DNA of 64,000 bases, taken from assembly GCA_963971425.1 (NCBI GenBank), contig OZ020521.1:25746012-25810011 (forward strand), given 5' to 3'. The notes below the pieces were generated by a model. It was not told where the DNA came from. It made no database searches and saw nothing but the letters and a program-made list of their open reading frames with translations. This document shows positions 45,440 through 56,560 of this stretch, in pieces; within the stretch, counting starts at the first letter, position 1, and the number at the start of each line of letters is the position of its first letter. This DNA is from Bryoerythrophyllum caledonicum (Eukaryota > Streptophyta > Bryopsida > Pottiales > Pottiaceae). A program made the translations under genes and the position numbers.

Positions 45440-45630
45440 AGGACAGTTCGGAAAGGAGGATAAAGGCAGCTCGGTAAGGAGGAAGGACAGCTCGGAAAAT
45501 ATGAAAGGGAGCTCGGAAAGGAGGAAGGGCAGCTCGGAAAGCAGGAAGGGCAGCTCGGGGAGGAGAAAGGCAGCTCGGAAAGGAGGATAAGGTAGCTCGG
45601 TAAGGAGGATAAGGCAGCTCGAAGGAAGGA
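45440..45630. repeat. Minisatellite, AGCTCGGAAAGGAGGA-type
   Basis: Nine or so units of about 18-24 bp built on GGCAGCTCGGAAAGGAGGA. Long ORFs on both strands here are translations of the repeat and not genes. Confidence 0.85.
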
Positions 45631-45690
45631 GTCCAGGAAAAGGCCCCGAAGCCACCAGCTAACCTCACCAAGCTGGCTACAAAAACCGCC

Positions 45691-45850
45691 AGGGTGCGAG
45701 CTAAAGCCAGGGTTCGAGCTGAAGCCAAGGTGCGAGCTGAAGCCATGGTGCGAGTAGAAGCCAGGGTGCGAGCAGAAGCCAGGGTGCGAGCAAAAGCCAA
45801 GGTGCGAGCAGAAGCCAGGGTGCGAGCAAAAGCCAGGGTGCGAGTTGTCC
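45691..45850. repeat. Minisatellite, 18-bp unit
   Basis: Units of 18 bp close to AAGCCAGGGTGCGAGCAG, repeated about nine times with few changes. The unit length is a multiple of three, which is why long ORFs appear in several frames. Confidence 0.9.
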
Positions 45851-46135
45851 AAACTGATCCGAGCAAGACAACCACGAGGGAGCCCTGTCCAAGCTGATCC
45901 GAGCTGGGAGCTTGAGGGAGCTCCGTCCAAGCAGATCCGAGCTAATCTAAGCTGGAAGGAGCTAGGTAAGAGTAAGTGAACCTTGTGAGACCTCGAGGGA
46001 AGACGACCAAGAGGAGGCCCTGTCCAAGTTGATTCGAGCTGGGAACTCGAGGAAGCTCGGTCCGAGTTGATCCGAGCTGGAAGGAGTCGAGTAAGAGCGA
46101 GTGAGTTCATGAGAATCCAAGGGGATCTTGTGAGA

Positions 46136-46301
46136 GTCCGAGAGAATGTGGTGAGCGCTGAGGCAAGCTTGCCGAGCTAGTCCGAGCCAAGGAAGTGCTG
46201 AGGTAGCCTGCCGAGCTAGTCCGAGAGAATGTGGTGAGCGCTGAGGCAAGCTTGCCGAGCTAGTCCGAGCCAAGGAAGTGCTGAGGTAGCCTGCCGAGCT
46301 A
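46136..46301. repeat. 83-bp tandem duplication
   Basis: A unit starting GTCCGAGAGAATGTGG and ending GCCTGCCGAGCTA occurs twice back to back (46136-46218 and 46219-46301), essentially identical, so recent. Confidence 0.9.
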
Positions 46302-46447
46302 GTCCGAGCTAGTGAGAGCTGAGGGAGACCTGTGCTGGTTGAGGAAACCTTGTGTTAGCTGAGGGTCCAAGCTAGGAACTTACTCACTCGAGCGAGGGTC
46401 AATCAGTGGGTAAGGAAGAATCTCCCGACCATCCTGAAGCAAGAAGA

Positions 46448-47949
46448 ATGGCGGCTTCCCACCCAGCGGACTCCATGGCCAAGGACATCTTTCCGGCTAT
46501 CCCCAAGGACCCCCATGAGTTAACCAAACTCCAAGAAGACCTCCTTCGTATGGGTTGTCTATCCTTCTAGACTTCTATTGGAGTTTCCGTGTAGAGTCCA
46601 CTATACAGGAGCTACGACAAAACCCTTTGCCGATATCGGAAGGTGACAGCATCGGCGCTTGCCCGGACCGATGGACAATAGGAAGGTGGCAGGAGGTGTA
46701 CAGATTTCCATGACAGGGAGCAGATTGGACAAGTTTGAAGAAGGAAGAATATGCCAAGGGACGTTTCGGCACCAAGGACGCCAAGAATGGGTATACGGTA
46801 AGTGATTGCCTAGACCTACGGGCCAAACGGGTCTTCTCCTTCCTCGTACCAATCCTGCATCCGGAGAAGCCTACCCGAGTTATAATCACCCTTGCTAATA
46901 CGGTGTATGGCTCTTATCTTGGAGAACGAGTGGTGAATTGGACGATCATTGTGAAGGATGTGGTTCTCCGTTTGACCAAGAGTATCAACAACACTAAACG
47001 TTCCCCCCTTGCTCCGTTCTTAGTCCACCTCTATCATCATTTCAAGGAGACTACTGCAGAGGAAGCCATGACCTTTGGGACTCACCTCATGATGAAGAAG
47101 TTTGATGGGACGGAGTCGGAATCCGAGACGGGATCAGAAGGAGGGAGCAGCTCCTCACAGTCCGAGGAGGATATTTTACCACTGCCCAAGCGCCAGAGAG
47201 AGAAACATGGAGGAGCCCTCTCCACCTGCACCCGCGCCGCAGCCACCGGGCCGGCACAACTTGGAGGCAAGTCTTATCCAGCCTCTGAGCTAATAGAAGC
47301 CCTTCGCGTATATGTGGAAGACACGGATAGGACTTTGGGACAAGCGAGCAGCTTGGTGGGCAACCCTCCGCGTGAAAGGTTGATCGCTGCGATCAAGGAG
47401 AAGGTCGGAGGAGCTGGTGATCTCCGCATCATGGAGCAGAAGGTCAACAGGCTCACACTCGATATGGCAAAGGTAAAGAGCCGAGCATCAAAGGCAGAGA
47501 GAAGTTGTAAGGTAGCTATTCTCCAAGTCAATGCCTCGGCCACAGCGTTACAGCACATAGACGAAGCCTTACGTTTTTTCGCAGATGCAGTACTGAAGGC
47601 TAAGATGTTAGATGCTCGATTGGAGAGGGATGACTACATTTCCAGCAAGAGAGTGATTGCCTTTGTAATGGAGGAAACCATGAACGTTGAGGCGGCTTAC
47701 GTCAACATGAGATTGTTGGTGAGCAATCTCACTCACATCCTACCCAAGTTTGTGGAAGACTCTGACAACTCCGATAAAGACGGAGACTCGGGTTTGGAGA
47801 CCAATCCGGAAGAGCGTGGCTTAGGTGATCACGGCCCACGGAAGGGGAAGGAAGTGGTGGACCTTGGCAGCCCGGATTTGCCCCCTAAACTCCCAAGTTC
47901 GAGGATCCCAACAAGACCCTCCCCTTCGGAGATCACCACACAGATGTAG
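46448..47949 (+). pseudogene. TE-like family protein, copy E, broken
   Basis: ATG at 46448 begins MAASHPADSMAKDIFPAIPKD and reaches DLLRMGCLSF before a TAG at about 46568. PxxxxEL...L..MGC is the conserved start of the family in copies C and D. The rest continues in another frame: an in-frame stop near 46710, then an open stretch to TAG at 47949 with RVFSFLVPILHPEKPTRVI (like FLNPIFHPEKSKRLV in D), VVNWTIIVKDV, PLAPFLVHLYHH, an acidic Ser-rich patch, and a helical C-terminal half. It is divergent from C and D. The region just upstream is the minisatellite-rich leader. Confidence 0.6.
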
Positions 47950-48284
47950 AGCAGTGGGAAGGACCGCCCGGGTGTTGCAATGGAGCCTCCACTCCCCGGG
48001 CTTCCTTACCAGCTGCTACCCAGTGATCCCTCCCGCACTACAACTATTGTGGCTCCTTCACAGGGCGGACTTCACTTCGGGAAGACAGTAAGTGAGAGTT
48101 CCTCTTACTCGTACACTCCAGGGCCAATATCCGGCCAAAATGGCGTCATGGGAACTCCGAGTCACGTATCGGTCCCCTTGACGCAATCCGGGCTTCATCT
48201 GGGCATAACTACCGTGCCACCCACCCCGGATGGCCCGGATACGTCCTTGCCTTCAAGGCAGGGTTACCAATCCGACGTCCTTGA

Positions 48285-48715
48285 GGGTTTGAGAGCGTCC
48301 TAGGACGTCCTAGGATGAGAGCGTCCTGACGTCACGTCGGACGCAACGTCCGGGGGGGGGGTAAAATGCATTTACGAGAGGCCCTGGTAAGTTTCTGGAC
48401 CGTCAGATTTGACGAAGTGCCACGCGGCGAGATCGCAACCGTCAAAATGCGACAGGTCGTCCGATCGGTCCCTGTCGTCGGAGCAATCGGACAGCATCTC
48501 GACCGTCCGCTTGATCGGACGGCCAGTGGACCGATCGTACGGCCGCGATTTGATCGCGCGGGCGCACGACGGCCTTCCGATCAGGCCGATGGCTTTAGGG
48601 CCGCCCGATCGGACGGCGGTGCGACCGTCCGATCGGACGTCTGATTGGAGGATGGACGGCCGTGGTGGCGGTTGGCCTCATGGCCGTTCGCCACCCTATA
48701 AAAGGCCGTCCGCCG
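48285..48715. repeat. GC-rich GGACGG/CGTCCGATCGGACGG repeat block 1
   Basis: Dense short palindromic words (CGTCCGATCGGACGG, GGACGGCCG, ACGTCC) fill the region. Similar blocks occur at 59590-59870 and around the gap at 63335-63596. A G9 run lies at about 48352-48361. The block sits directly upstream of a TATA box and the kinase-like gene. Confidence 0.8.
48697..48705 (+). promoter_or_regulatory. TATA box upstream of the kinase-like gene
   Basis: TATAAAAGG followed by a pyrimidine-rich stretch (CCGCCCTCTTCTCTC) about 20-30 bp downstream, a good core-promoter layout. The kinase-like frame opens about 240 bp further on. Confidence 0.55.
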
Positions 48716-48935
48716 CCCTCTTCTCTCAGCTTTTCTTTCCCCTCTCAAAATATATTTTTGAGTGGATGCGGAGTGGCTTTGGCTAGCATGTTTCCATCCA
48801 TTGGCTCCTCATCTTTGGGAGGGAAAAAGTGATTCACATTGGGGGGGAGGTTTTGCGGTTTTTTAAAAGTTTTTTTAAAAACTTGTTGGAAACAGTTTTT
48901 CCTAAAAGTTTTTTAAAGAACTTGTTCCAAACTAG

Positions 48936-50393
48936 TTTTTTTCTTTCGGAGTAAAGCTTCATCCAATCCACGACGTTCCATCTGAGGCTTGTAAGAAATT
49001 CCTCATAGAACTGACCGTTAGATTCTATGAGGAAAATTCTATTCGATCATTGGAGAGCAAGTACGTCAGATATAGAGATGAAGGCCCCGAGAAGTTCCGG
49101 ACGGACATGCGACAGCACATGATGGACGCGTTTCAAGCCCCGATTTGGAATACGGAGACCCAAAAGCGCAGGTTTTTGAAGTTCTTGGATGCTAGAGTGC
49201 ACGATTCACTCTGGAATGCCAAGAACTTGTTGACCAAGTTTGGGAGATTCAATCGCACGGCGGATGAAGTTTTCAATGACGTGCTGTTGAAGGCGGATTT
49301 GTTCGTGGCCCAGATGAAGCCATTCGCCAAGAATCGAAATCGGCTTGGCTCCGTAGGATTGTGGAACTCGATAGAGGGGCACCAAAAAGACCTGCTGCGT
49401 AAAGCCCATCTCATTGCCATTCCGCCAACAGCCGTGGCTATACGAATGGACAATGCAAACATGAGAGGTGGATACGCCACCATTTGCAAAGTCCGCATTG
49501 AGGGTGCTCCGGGCATTGAACCATTCTGGGAATTTGCCACCAAATTGTCCAACCAATCGGAGACACGTCCAGATTTGGCAAAAGTGGAGCATCAAATTGA
49601 GTCGATGGCGGTGAGGATTCCACATTCGGGTGTCATCCGTTTCGTGGCCATTCATCCGGACAAGTACAAAGGCTATGCGTATTGGTGGAATGGCGGGACA
49701 ATTCGAGAGATGTTGAACCGGGATATCGAGTTTGGTAACGATGTCATCACACATTTGAATTATGGGAGATTCCCCGATGATGAGATTATTCGAATTCAAC
49801 AGTTGGTTCGTTTTCGCAAAAAATGAACCGAGCTTGCGTGGGCGTTGTTGCGCATCATGAACGAGGTCCACAAGAGCAACAATCTCCACAATGACTTGTC
49901 TCCGGACAATATCCTTTTCCACTTCCCTCTAGATGAATCGCGAGTGTATATTGGAGTATGCGATTGGGGCATGACCACGAAGGTTAACGAACCAATGCAG
50001 TCTCTTTACATGTTCACAAAGCGTGAAGACATGGCCGAGACTCTGCGAAAGCGATGGTGGGTGGATCCGCGGGTTGCGTACTTGCACAAACCAGATGTGG
50101 ATGTGCAAATGATTCCGAAATTATCGATGGCTTTGGAGGAGTTTGCTACGGCCCGAATAGCGCAACGAATCAACGGGCGGACAATGTCCATAGACTATGA
50201 GAATTTGCAACGGGAATCTCGGAGTTCTGTAGTATTCTCAAATCAAGAATTTGCGGATATATTTCATATGTACATGGAGAGAGTCTGCAACGAAAACCGA
50301 GAAAACGCTGGAGGATTGTTTCATATCATTACACGCTTCAGCGACACATACAACTGGCCCACGCCTCATGAGCATTATCGGTCAACGTATTAG
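48936..50393 (+). pseudogene. Protein-kinase-like protein with one in-frame TGA
   Basis: The frame is open from 48936 to 49823, has TGA at 49824-49826, and continues in the same frame to TAG at 50391. The N-terminal region (to about 49440) has no known domain. Then come kinase landmarks: GGYATICKV (glycine-rich loop), FWEFATKLS (candidate ATP-binding Lys), HNDLSPDNILF (catalytic loop with HxD and N) and GVCDWGM (in place of DFG). SPDN instead of KPEN recalls FunK1-type fungal kinases and aminoglycoside kinase-like proteins. No in-frame ATG starts the open part, so an upstream exon is likely; 3' splice-like T-rich sequence precedes 48950. The TGA removes the catalytic loop unless read through. 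Confidence 0.7.
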
Positions 50394-51889
50394 TAATACA
50401 TAGGTTTTACTTTATTCCTTTCGGCATTATAAGACTATACTAGATAGCATGCACATTTTAAATTGGCTATAGCAATAGTCTTAGATTAATATGTACTGCA
50501 TGCCTTTGAAATTTGGGCACAAGAAGTAAAAAAATCTTATTTCATATAGCCGTGCAAAGACCGACATTTTTTGAATTTTATATGGTTTAGGTTGTGGCAT
50601 AGTTCCGATTTTTTAACTTGTCAACGTGTTCTATTTCAAAATTCTTGTATTTCAGATTTTTTTTAAAAATTACCTCAAAATATCCAAATCCAACCTTATG
50701 ATGATATTTCCCTACACACCAATTTTTAGAGGTAGAAAAGAACTGTAGCATATTCAAATCAAGTGCGCAAATACTTGAGTTTAAAAATTATCATTCCAAG
50801 TTTTATTTTTTTGTAAACTGAATAAGATTTCAAATGATAATCCAAATCTAGGTTTAGGAAGGTTTTTTAGTGTTCACTACATGTTGATGAAAAAGCAAAA
50901 TGTGTAGAATATGATGATCTCTAGGTTTTATGTAGAGAAGACGTATATTAAATTTTACGAGTTTGGGTTCGAATTTTTGGGATAGATCATAGTGCCCATG
51001 GCACTAAATCATACATAACCTCAACCATTTTATGTTTCTTGAATATAATTTAGCATTTATAGAAATTACCCCCATTTGAAACGCCTCCTCAGGCCCGACT
51101 CCCTACTCATTCAACATGTCTCCTATATCCCCAAAAATATCGTGACAGTTTTGCACCGAAAACACTTCAAAGTTGTTGGATTCTAGTGCTATGACCATAG
51201 AAGGAAACCAAATGTTTGATTTCTAGTTCTGACCGTTGGATCTCAATTAAGACTTATTAAAAAATATGTTTACAAAATTTCAAAAACTTTGACCGCACAG
51301 ATTGAAAGATTATAGTGTGTGAAGTGAAGCAAATGGTTCATTTACTTCACTGCGTTTAGTGGATCCGCAGACTTTCACTTTATCTCGTGTCAAAATTTTG
51401 AACTACCCAAGGTCTAAATTCGCTACCTTAAGCATGATGTTAGTTCCTTAGACAACAATTTTTTGAGGTAGAGGACAAGTGTAGCGTATTCAAAACAACT
51501 GTGGAAGTAGTGGAGGTTCAAACTTTGCCAATTCAAACTTTTTTTTCTTGTGAACTTAATGTGTTTTGGATTACTAATCCAAATGGTCAATAAGTAGGTT
51601 TACGCCACATATTAATGTGGAGAAAATAAAATGTAACAAATACAAAGATATGTAGGTTTTATGTGAAAATTAATAAGATCTTTTGGTACCTGGCCCGACA
51701 ATGAGTGACAATGTGTGAAAATGTTTGACTTGGGTTGGTATGCTATTTTAAAAAAATTCAATAAAGAGAAGACTTGTTTTTTCAAGGGAACGGTGAAAAA
51801 CATCGTTTCTCATGACGTTTTCCATGACATTGTCATGTACATTCTTCTAAATATTTACATCTGAATCAGGTGCATAGAAAAGTTAAAAA
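50394..51889. other. Non-coding stretch with inverted copies of the TTAA-element interior
   Basis: No gene. Between about 51140 and 51760 it carries, in reverse, the blocks seen in 30325-31666: AACACTTCAAAGTTGTTGGATTCTAGTGC, CTTTGACCGCACAGATTGAAAG and GAGTGACAATGTGTGAAAATGTTTGACTTGGG. Clear TTAA ends were not found. Confidence 0.6.
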
Positions 51890-53281
51890 TTTGATTCAAA
51901 CTTTGCATGTTTAGGGTTCATGCACGCTTTGGCGACGTCCCCTTCCATCCAGTTGTATTCTTTTGGTGCCTGTTGCAGTTCGTAGAGACAGTATTCCTCC
52001 GGAATGCTCCTAATCGTCACTAAGAGCTTCCCAAAGTAACCGCTCCGGTTTCGTTCCCACAGAGACCTAAACATCTTCTTCCAATACTCCGGATTACTAA
52101 GCTTATCTAAGCAGTTCGATTACGAGTTAGCTATAGTTCTTCATCACTTAGGTTGGATCCGGATCTGTCCGGATCCGGATGTTATACAATGGTTTCCGGA
52201 GAAGAGATTCCGAAAATCAGGAGGGTGGTTTGATTAGTCTCTGTTCCTCCTCAGAGAGTCTCCTGGAGTTTTTAAACGAGTGGCCGAAGTCCACTGACCC
52301 TGTTTTGTGCAAGTGGCTGGGTTTCCCACTGCCCTGTGACTTAAAGTGGCTGGGCACCCACTGTCCGGAACTTATAGTGACCAAACACCACTCTTCTTAC
52401 TATGCTAACTGGTAATTCGATTGCTGCTACCGAACTTTGGCTCTCACAACATCCGGAAGGCCTTCCGGATGCGGTCACACAGAGACTAACCCGGCTACAA
52501 CGGCATTCCGAAGGGGGGTATGATTGTAAATCTCCGGAACAGAGACTCACGGTTCGCTATGGTTATTTAATCTAGGTATTGGCATCAGGCTTTTTCCTAT
52601 CTTAGGGGAGAACTCCGGTATTGACCAGAATTCAGTTTAACGCGGTTTCCCCCGCAAACTTAGAGATTACCAGGAACACCTCTGCAGTTCATCTCCTCCC
52701 CTCCTGGCTACTTCCGGACCCTGGGGACTACCAAGAACACCTCTGCAATAGTTCTCTTCAGCTCTCCCGGGCGATCTCCTGACACTACCTTCGATAACTT
52801 CCCCCTCCGGCAAAACAAGTGCGTTACTCTAGACCGGAAGAATTCCTCACACAACCACACCCTCAAGAATGGATCCATCACTCACAGGATTCACACGTCC
52901 CACAATAACACAAGGTAGCAAATCTAGTGAAAAGGGTAACGTATATTTCCGAGTGAAATGAACAAGATGAAAGGGTTTTGCCCAAAACCCTACTACTAAG
53001 TACTTACCAAGTCTTGCCTAAACTTAGATATCTTCCTAACTATCAATGGGAAGTCCGCTAGATCTTATCTAAAAGATCCGAGAAATCCGGAAAAGTTCCA
53101 GATCGGATCTCAGATCCAGAAATCACGGAACAGTTCTGTCTCCGGAATGCCTTTTCTAACTACAAAACTGGCTATTGACTCCGGCAGCAGCCGGGTGCAC
53201 TTGGGGCCCCATCGTTAGTCGCTGCTGATCCGGATTCTAACCCTGAGACAAAAAGAAATGAAGTACAAAAATTAACTAATC

Positions 53282-55342
53282 CTAGGTTGGAGCTCCTGGG
53301 CCCCGGTTTCTCCCATTCCGGCAGGAGGGAGAGATTTCTACTGGAACGCATGCCTTGCCTTTTGCATTCTTCGACGTTGCTGGCAAAAGGGTGGCCTTCC
53401 GGGCCGAGGGTTCGGATGCTGGGGGAACAACTGTCACCGGAGTATTGGCGGCCGGTGGTGGAGGGGGCGGTTGTGGTGATCCTTCCGGAACCGGAGGTAC
53501 CGGGGTCCTTGCCACGGAAGCTGACCCGGTCTCCCGGACCAAGTCCCTGTAGCTTCCGGAAGGGCTCCTGGATCCGTCTGCCAACCTCCGGGATACGGAC
53601 CTGGGTGCAACCGGAAGGGCGCCTTCCGTCGGAGGATCTGGCAGCCTCATATTTGGTGGCGACAGGAGATCCGGAAGCGTCTTCAAAATCTCACTCGTAC
53701 TGGAGTTGGGAAGCACGATACCTTCCGTTGGGGTTTTTGGAGGAGTATCCAGGGACTCCGGATTCGTAGAGGTTGCCGGAGCTGGCGTGGTCTTGGTCGG
53801 TGGTTCCGGAGGAGCTACAGTCCGGGTGGTGGTCGGGGTACCTTCCGGACCAGGTGCTGGGGGTACTTCCGGATATTCCACGACGATGTTGTCGATCAGC
53901 AGATTTATTTGTTCCCAGGTTTGCTCCATCTTATCCGCCTGATCGAGGAAGAATCGGATGATGTTGGCCCGGGTGACCTTCTCCTTCTTCTCCACCAGTT
54001 CGGTGAAGAGCCGGCTCCGGTTGACCACGTCCACCGGAATATCCAGGAAGGCCCGGACCTCCAGTAAGGCGGCTGCGGAAGCGTTGGTCCTTTCCTCGGC
54101 CAATTTCCTAGCCACCACCGCCTGAGCTGCCTCCTCCAGATACTGCTTCGTCATCCGCTCGTTCTCAGTACTGACCTTGTACAGAGAAACGATCTGGGTA
54201 TGCAATGCTTTGTTACCCATCTCCCGGCTCTGGAGTTCCTCCACCCGGTTGATTGCATCCTCCAGTCGTTCGACGCCCAAGCTCCGGAAGATCTGCTCCA
54301 CACTGGTGGTGATGATGTGGTTGGTCTCTTTGAAGATCCCAACTCTCCAGCCAATGTCGCGGGTCAGCTCATCCATTAGCTTGAGCTGACCCTTGGAGTC
54401 GTCCCGGTCCACCTTCCTCTTCTTCCGGCTGGTCCCTTCTGAGGGTCTGGACTCGTCATCTCCGGACGACGCGGAGGAGCTGTGGATGCCCGGGCTCTCC
54501 GTCTCGGGTTCTTTCCCCCGAGTCCTCTTCGGGGCCTTCCGGCCTTCCGGAGTGCTGGTGGTGGCTGCCTCCGGAGCTGGCTCCTCCTCCCCGGACTCTC
54601 TTTCTTCAGACTCGTCCCCTCCATACTTCTGGAAGTTGAGGACTACGTCATACGTCCGGATTTCCGCTGGGGTGAGCTGTTGGTGGTGCGCATAGAGGTG
54701 CACCACGTAGGATGCCAGGGGTGTTGCTGTCTTCTTCACCCTCTGGAGATTGGCCACCAGACGGTTGATCATGTCCGTCATGAGTGTTTCCCAATCCACT
54801 ACTATCTTCTCCCGTAATGCCCCAAGGAAGGTGCAGGCCCACTTCGCTACCAACCGCTTCGACTTTTCCGGATGGAAGATAGGATTTAAAAACCCTAGCA
54901 CGAGTTGGGCGTCCAGGTGCTTGAGGTCCTGCAGGTTGTAGCTGTCCTTTGGGTCCGCCGAGTTACCAAACTTGTCCGCTAGGAACTCGTCCCGCCGTTC
55001 TACTACCTTCGTGCGGCCGGCCCGGAAGTCATATGCCTGGGACCACTCCGGGACTCCCCAACTTTCGGGATGGGCCCTCATCAGCCCCTTGTACTTCTCG
55101 TCCGGGGTGCCTATGAGTTCCCGGACGTAGATCTCCTCCCGCATGCCCCATGGAACTTCGAGTAAACCCTCGCAGCCCATCGTCTTGAGCCTTGACTTGA
55201 GCAGGTTGAACTCTTCCAAGTTTTCTGGAATATCCGGGAGGACGCGTGCCAAGGGTGGGAACGCAACAACCGGTTCTACGTCTCTCCGGCCGCGCCCATC
55301 CCTATCCGTCCTCTTCTTCTTTGCCATAGGCATAGACTTCAT
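53282..55342 (-). CDS. TE-like family protein, copy D, 686 aa, intact
   Basis: A single open frame from ATG (55340-55342) to the stop at 53282-53284. A basic N terminus (AKKKRTDRDGRGRR) could be a nuclear localisation signal. The conserved block (about residues 36-230) has ENLEEFNLLKSRLKTMGCEGLL, VPWGM, ESWGVPEWS, FLNPIFHPEKSKRLV, VDWETLMTDM and YVVHLYAHHQQLT. Then comes an acidic, Ser-rich linker with Lys/Arg clusters (KRTRGK, RKKRKVDRD). A helical, probably coiled-coil region (about 320-470) includes RAFLDIPVDVVNRSRLFTEL. The last 180 residues are Pro/Thr/Ser-rich and look disordered. I recognise no named domain. Three divergent copies in 17 kb and the repeat context suggest a transposon-encoded or gag-position protein; a host family is the alternative. 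Confidence 0.7.
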   Translation of the reverse strand: MKSMPMAKKKRTDRDGRGRRDVEPVVAFPPLARVLPDIPENLEEFNLLKSRLKTMGCEGLLEVPWGMREEIYVRELIGTPDEKYKGLMRAHPESWGVPEWSQAYDFRAGRTKVVERRDEFLADKFGNSADPKDSYNLQDLKHLDAQLVLGFLNPIFHPEKSKRLVAKWACTFLGALREKIVVDWETLMTDMINRLVANLQRVKKTATPLASYVVHLYAHHQQLTPAEIRTYDVVLNFQKYGGDESEERESGEEEPAPEAATTSTPEGRKAPKRTRGKEPETESPGIHSSSASSGDDESRPSEGTSRKKRKVDRDDSKGQLKLMDELTRDIGWRVGIFKETNHIITTSVEQIFRSLGVERLEDAINRVEELQSREMGNKALHTQIVSLYKVSTENERMTKQYLEEAAQAVVARKLAEERTNASAAALLEVRAFLDIPVDVVNRSRLFTELVEKKEKVTRANIIRFFLDQADKMEQTWEQINLLIDNIVVEYPEVPPAPGPEGTPTTTRTVAPPEPPTKTTPAPATSTNPESLDTPPKTPTEGIVLPNSSTSEILKTLPDLLSPPNMRLPDPPTEGALPVAPRSVSRRLADGSRSPSGSYRDLVRETGSASVARTPVPPVPEGSPQPPPPPPAANTPVTVVPPASEPSARKATLLPATSKNAKGKACVPVEISPSCRNGRNRGPGAPT

Positions 55343-55740
55343 GGGCCCTGCCTATTACCTCACAGTCCCTCGAGGTTGTCCCTGCACGCACCAACCTCAC
55401 AAAGACCCTCCCTAACGGACGCACGTCCGTTCTAACCGTCTGAATTCCAAACCCTAACGGCAAGCGGTTAGCAAAACCGTAAGTGTAAGAGCGGGGATGA
55501 GAGCAAAAGGAAGAGAGAGAGAGAGATAGCCTCGACACGAGAAGACGGAGTGAGAAGAAAGAGTGTCCCGCCAAACCCCAGCCTTAAGTAGTCCGGCCGT
55601 TTGTACGGTATCATGATGACAGTTGATGGCGACGGTTCCGGCTGACGGTTCTGGAAAACTGACTGCCCCGGAATTCCGGGAACTGCTCCGGCTCAGATTT
55701 TACCAACTTTTGGCTTAATTAGGGTTTGCAGTCCTACCCA
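55343..55740 (-). promoter_or_regulatory. Leader and likely promoter region of copy D
   Basis: Reading toward the ORF there is a CTCTCTCTCTC patch near 55510-55530 and the block GTGAGGTTGGTGCGTGCAGG near 55375-55400, both matched upstream of copy C. No clear TATA box is seen on this strand. Confidence 0.4.
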
Positions 55741-56240
55741 TCCGCCCTTATTTCTATCTGGAGACTATAGGCTGTATTCTGGCGCGGACTAACATAACTA
55801 TTAACTATTTTTTTTTGTTTTAGCCGGATTTTAAAGTTATCTTCCGGCACCATGTGGAAACGGAGTCCCACAGTGTCCATCATCATATTATTGTTTGAAA
55901 TGAGATTTGAAATGAGACACCTTACATGTCTTGTAAATGAATATCGCCATATATAACAAATTTGAAAACACAACCAACACTAACACACAAAAAACATGCA
56001 TGAGATCAAATGTGATGAACATATTCTCTAGCCATAATCTACATCCAAAGTTTAGTCTCTAAAATGTTATTTTTAAATACACTCCAAATTGTCAAATTTT
56101 CAAAACTTTTGTAACAATTTTTTTGCTTACCTACTCGATGAAAACGCATCTAAAAGCCCAAATCCGAAGTCAGAATTCCAAAAAAATGAATATTTAGGAA
56201 GTTACTAACTCGCTGTTAACTTAATTCTTCCAAAAAAACA
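55741..56240. other. Intergenic, no gene seen
   Basis: AT-rich sequence with no recognisable gene or repeat edge. Confidence 0.5.
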
Positions 56241-56244
56241 GTTT

Positions 56245-56520
56245 CATCCACTGTGGATGAAATTCTATGCGGCGGAAGAAAAATCTCGCAGTGGATGAAA
56301 ATTTCCGCAGTGGATGAAAAACAACGCAACGAATTAAAAACAAGCTGCGGATGAAAAAAAAATTGCGGATGAAAAATCAGAATGCGGATGAAAATCAGAC
56401 TGGGGTTTAAATGTTTGCAGCGGATGAAAACATTCGCAGCGGATGAAAATAAGACTGGGGTTTAAATGTTTGCAGCGGATGAAAACATTCGCAGCGGATG
56501 AAAATAAGACTGCATATGAA
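56245..56520. repeat. GCGGATGAAAA repeat array
   Basis: About a dozen occurrences of (G)CGGATGAAAA or CAGTGGATGAAAA, first irregular, then as two nearly identical units of about 65 bp (starting CAGACTGGGGTTTAAATG or TAAGACTGGGGTTTAAATG near 56396 and 56451). It is followed by a partial unit. Confidence 0.85.
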
Positions 56521-56560
56521 ATTTTGAAAAACTAATTATAATATTAAACTACATTACAAT

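Larger units (their letters stand above)
51890..55740 (-). mobile_element. TCCGGA-rich repeat element, copy D
   Basis: An inverted counterpart of copy C (38500-42025), about 10 kb away. The leader, ORF and long 3' part follow the same order. Its ORF is intact while that of C is not. No LTR was recognised at either end. Confidence 0.55.

Noticed and set aside
45289-46110. 273-codon and 170-codon ORFs on the - strand
   Set aside because: They exist because the 18-bp and related minisatellite units are multiples of three. The protein is the repeat unit.
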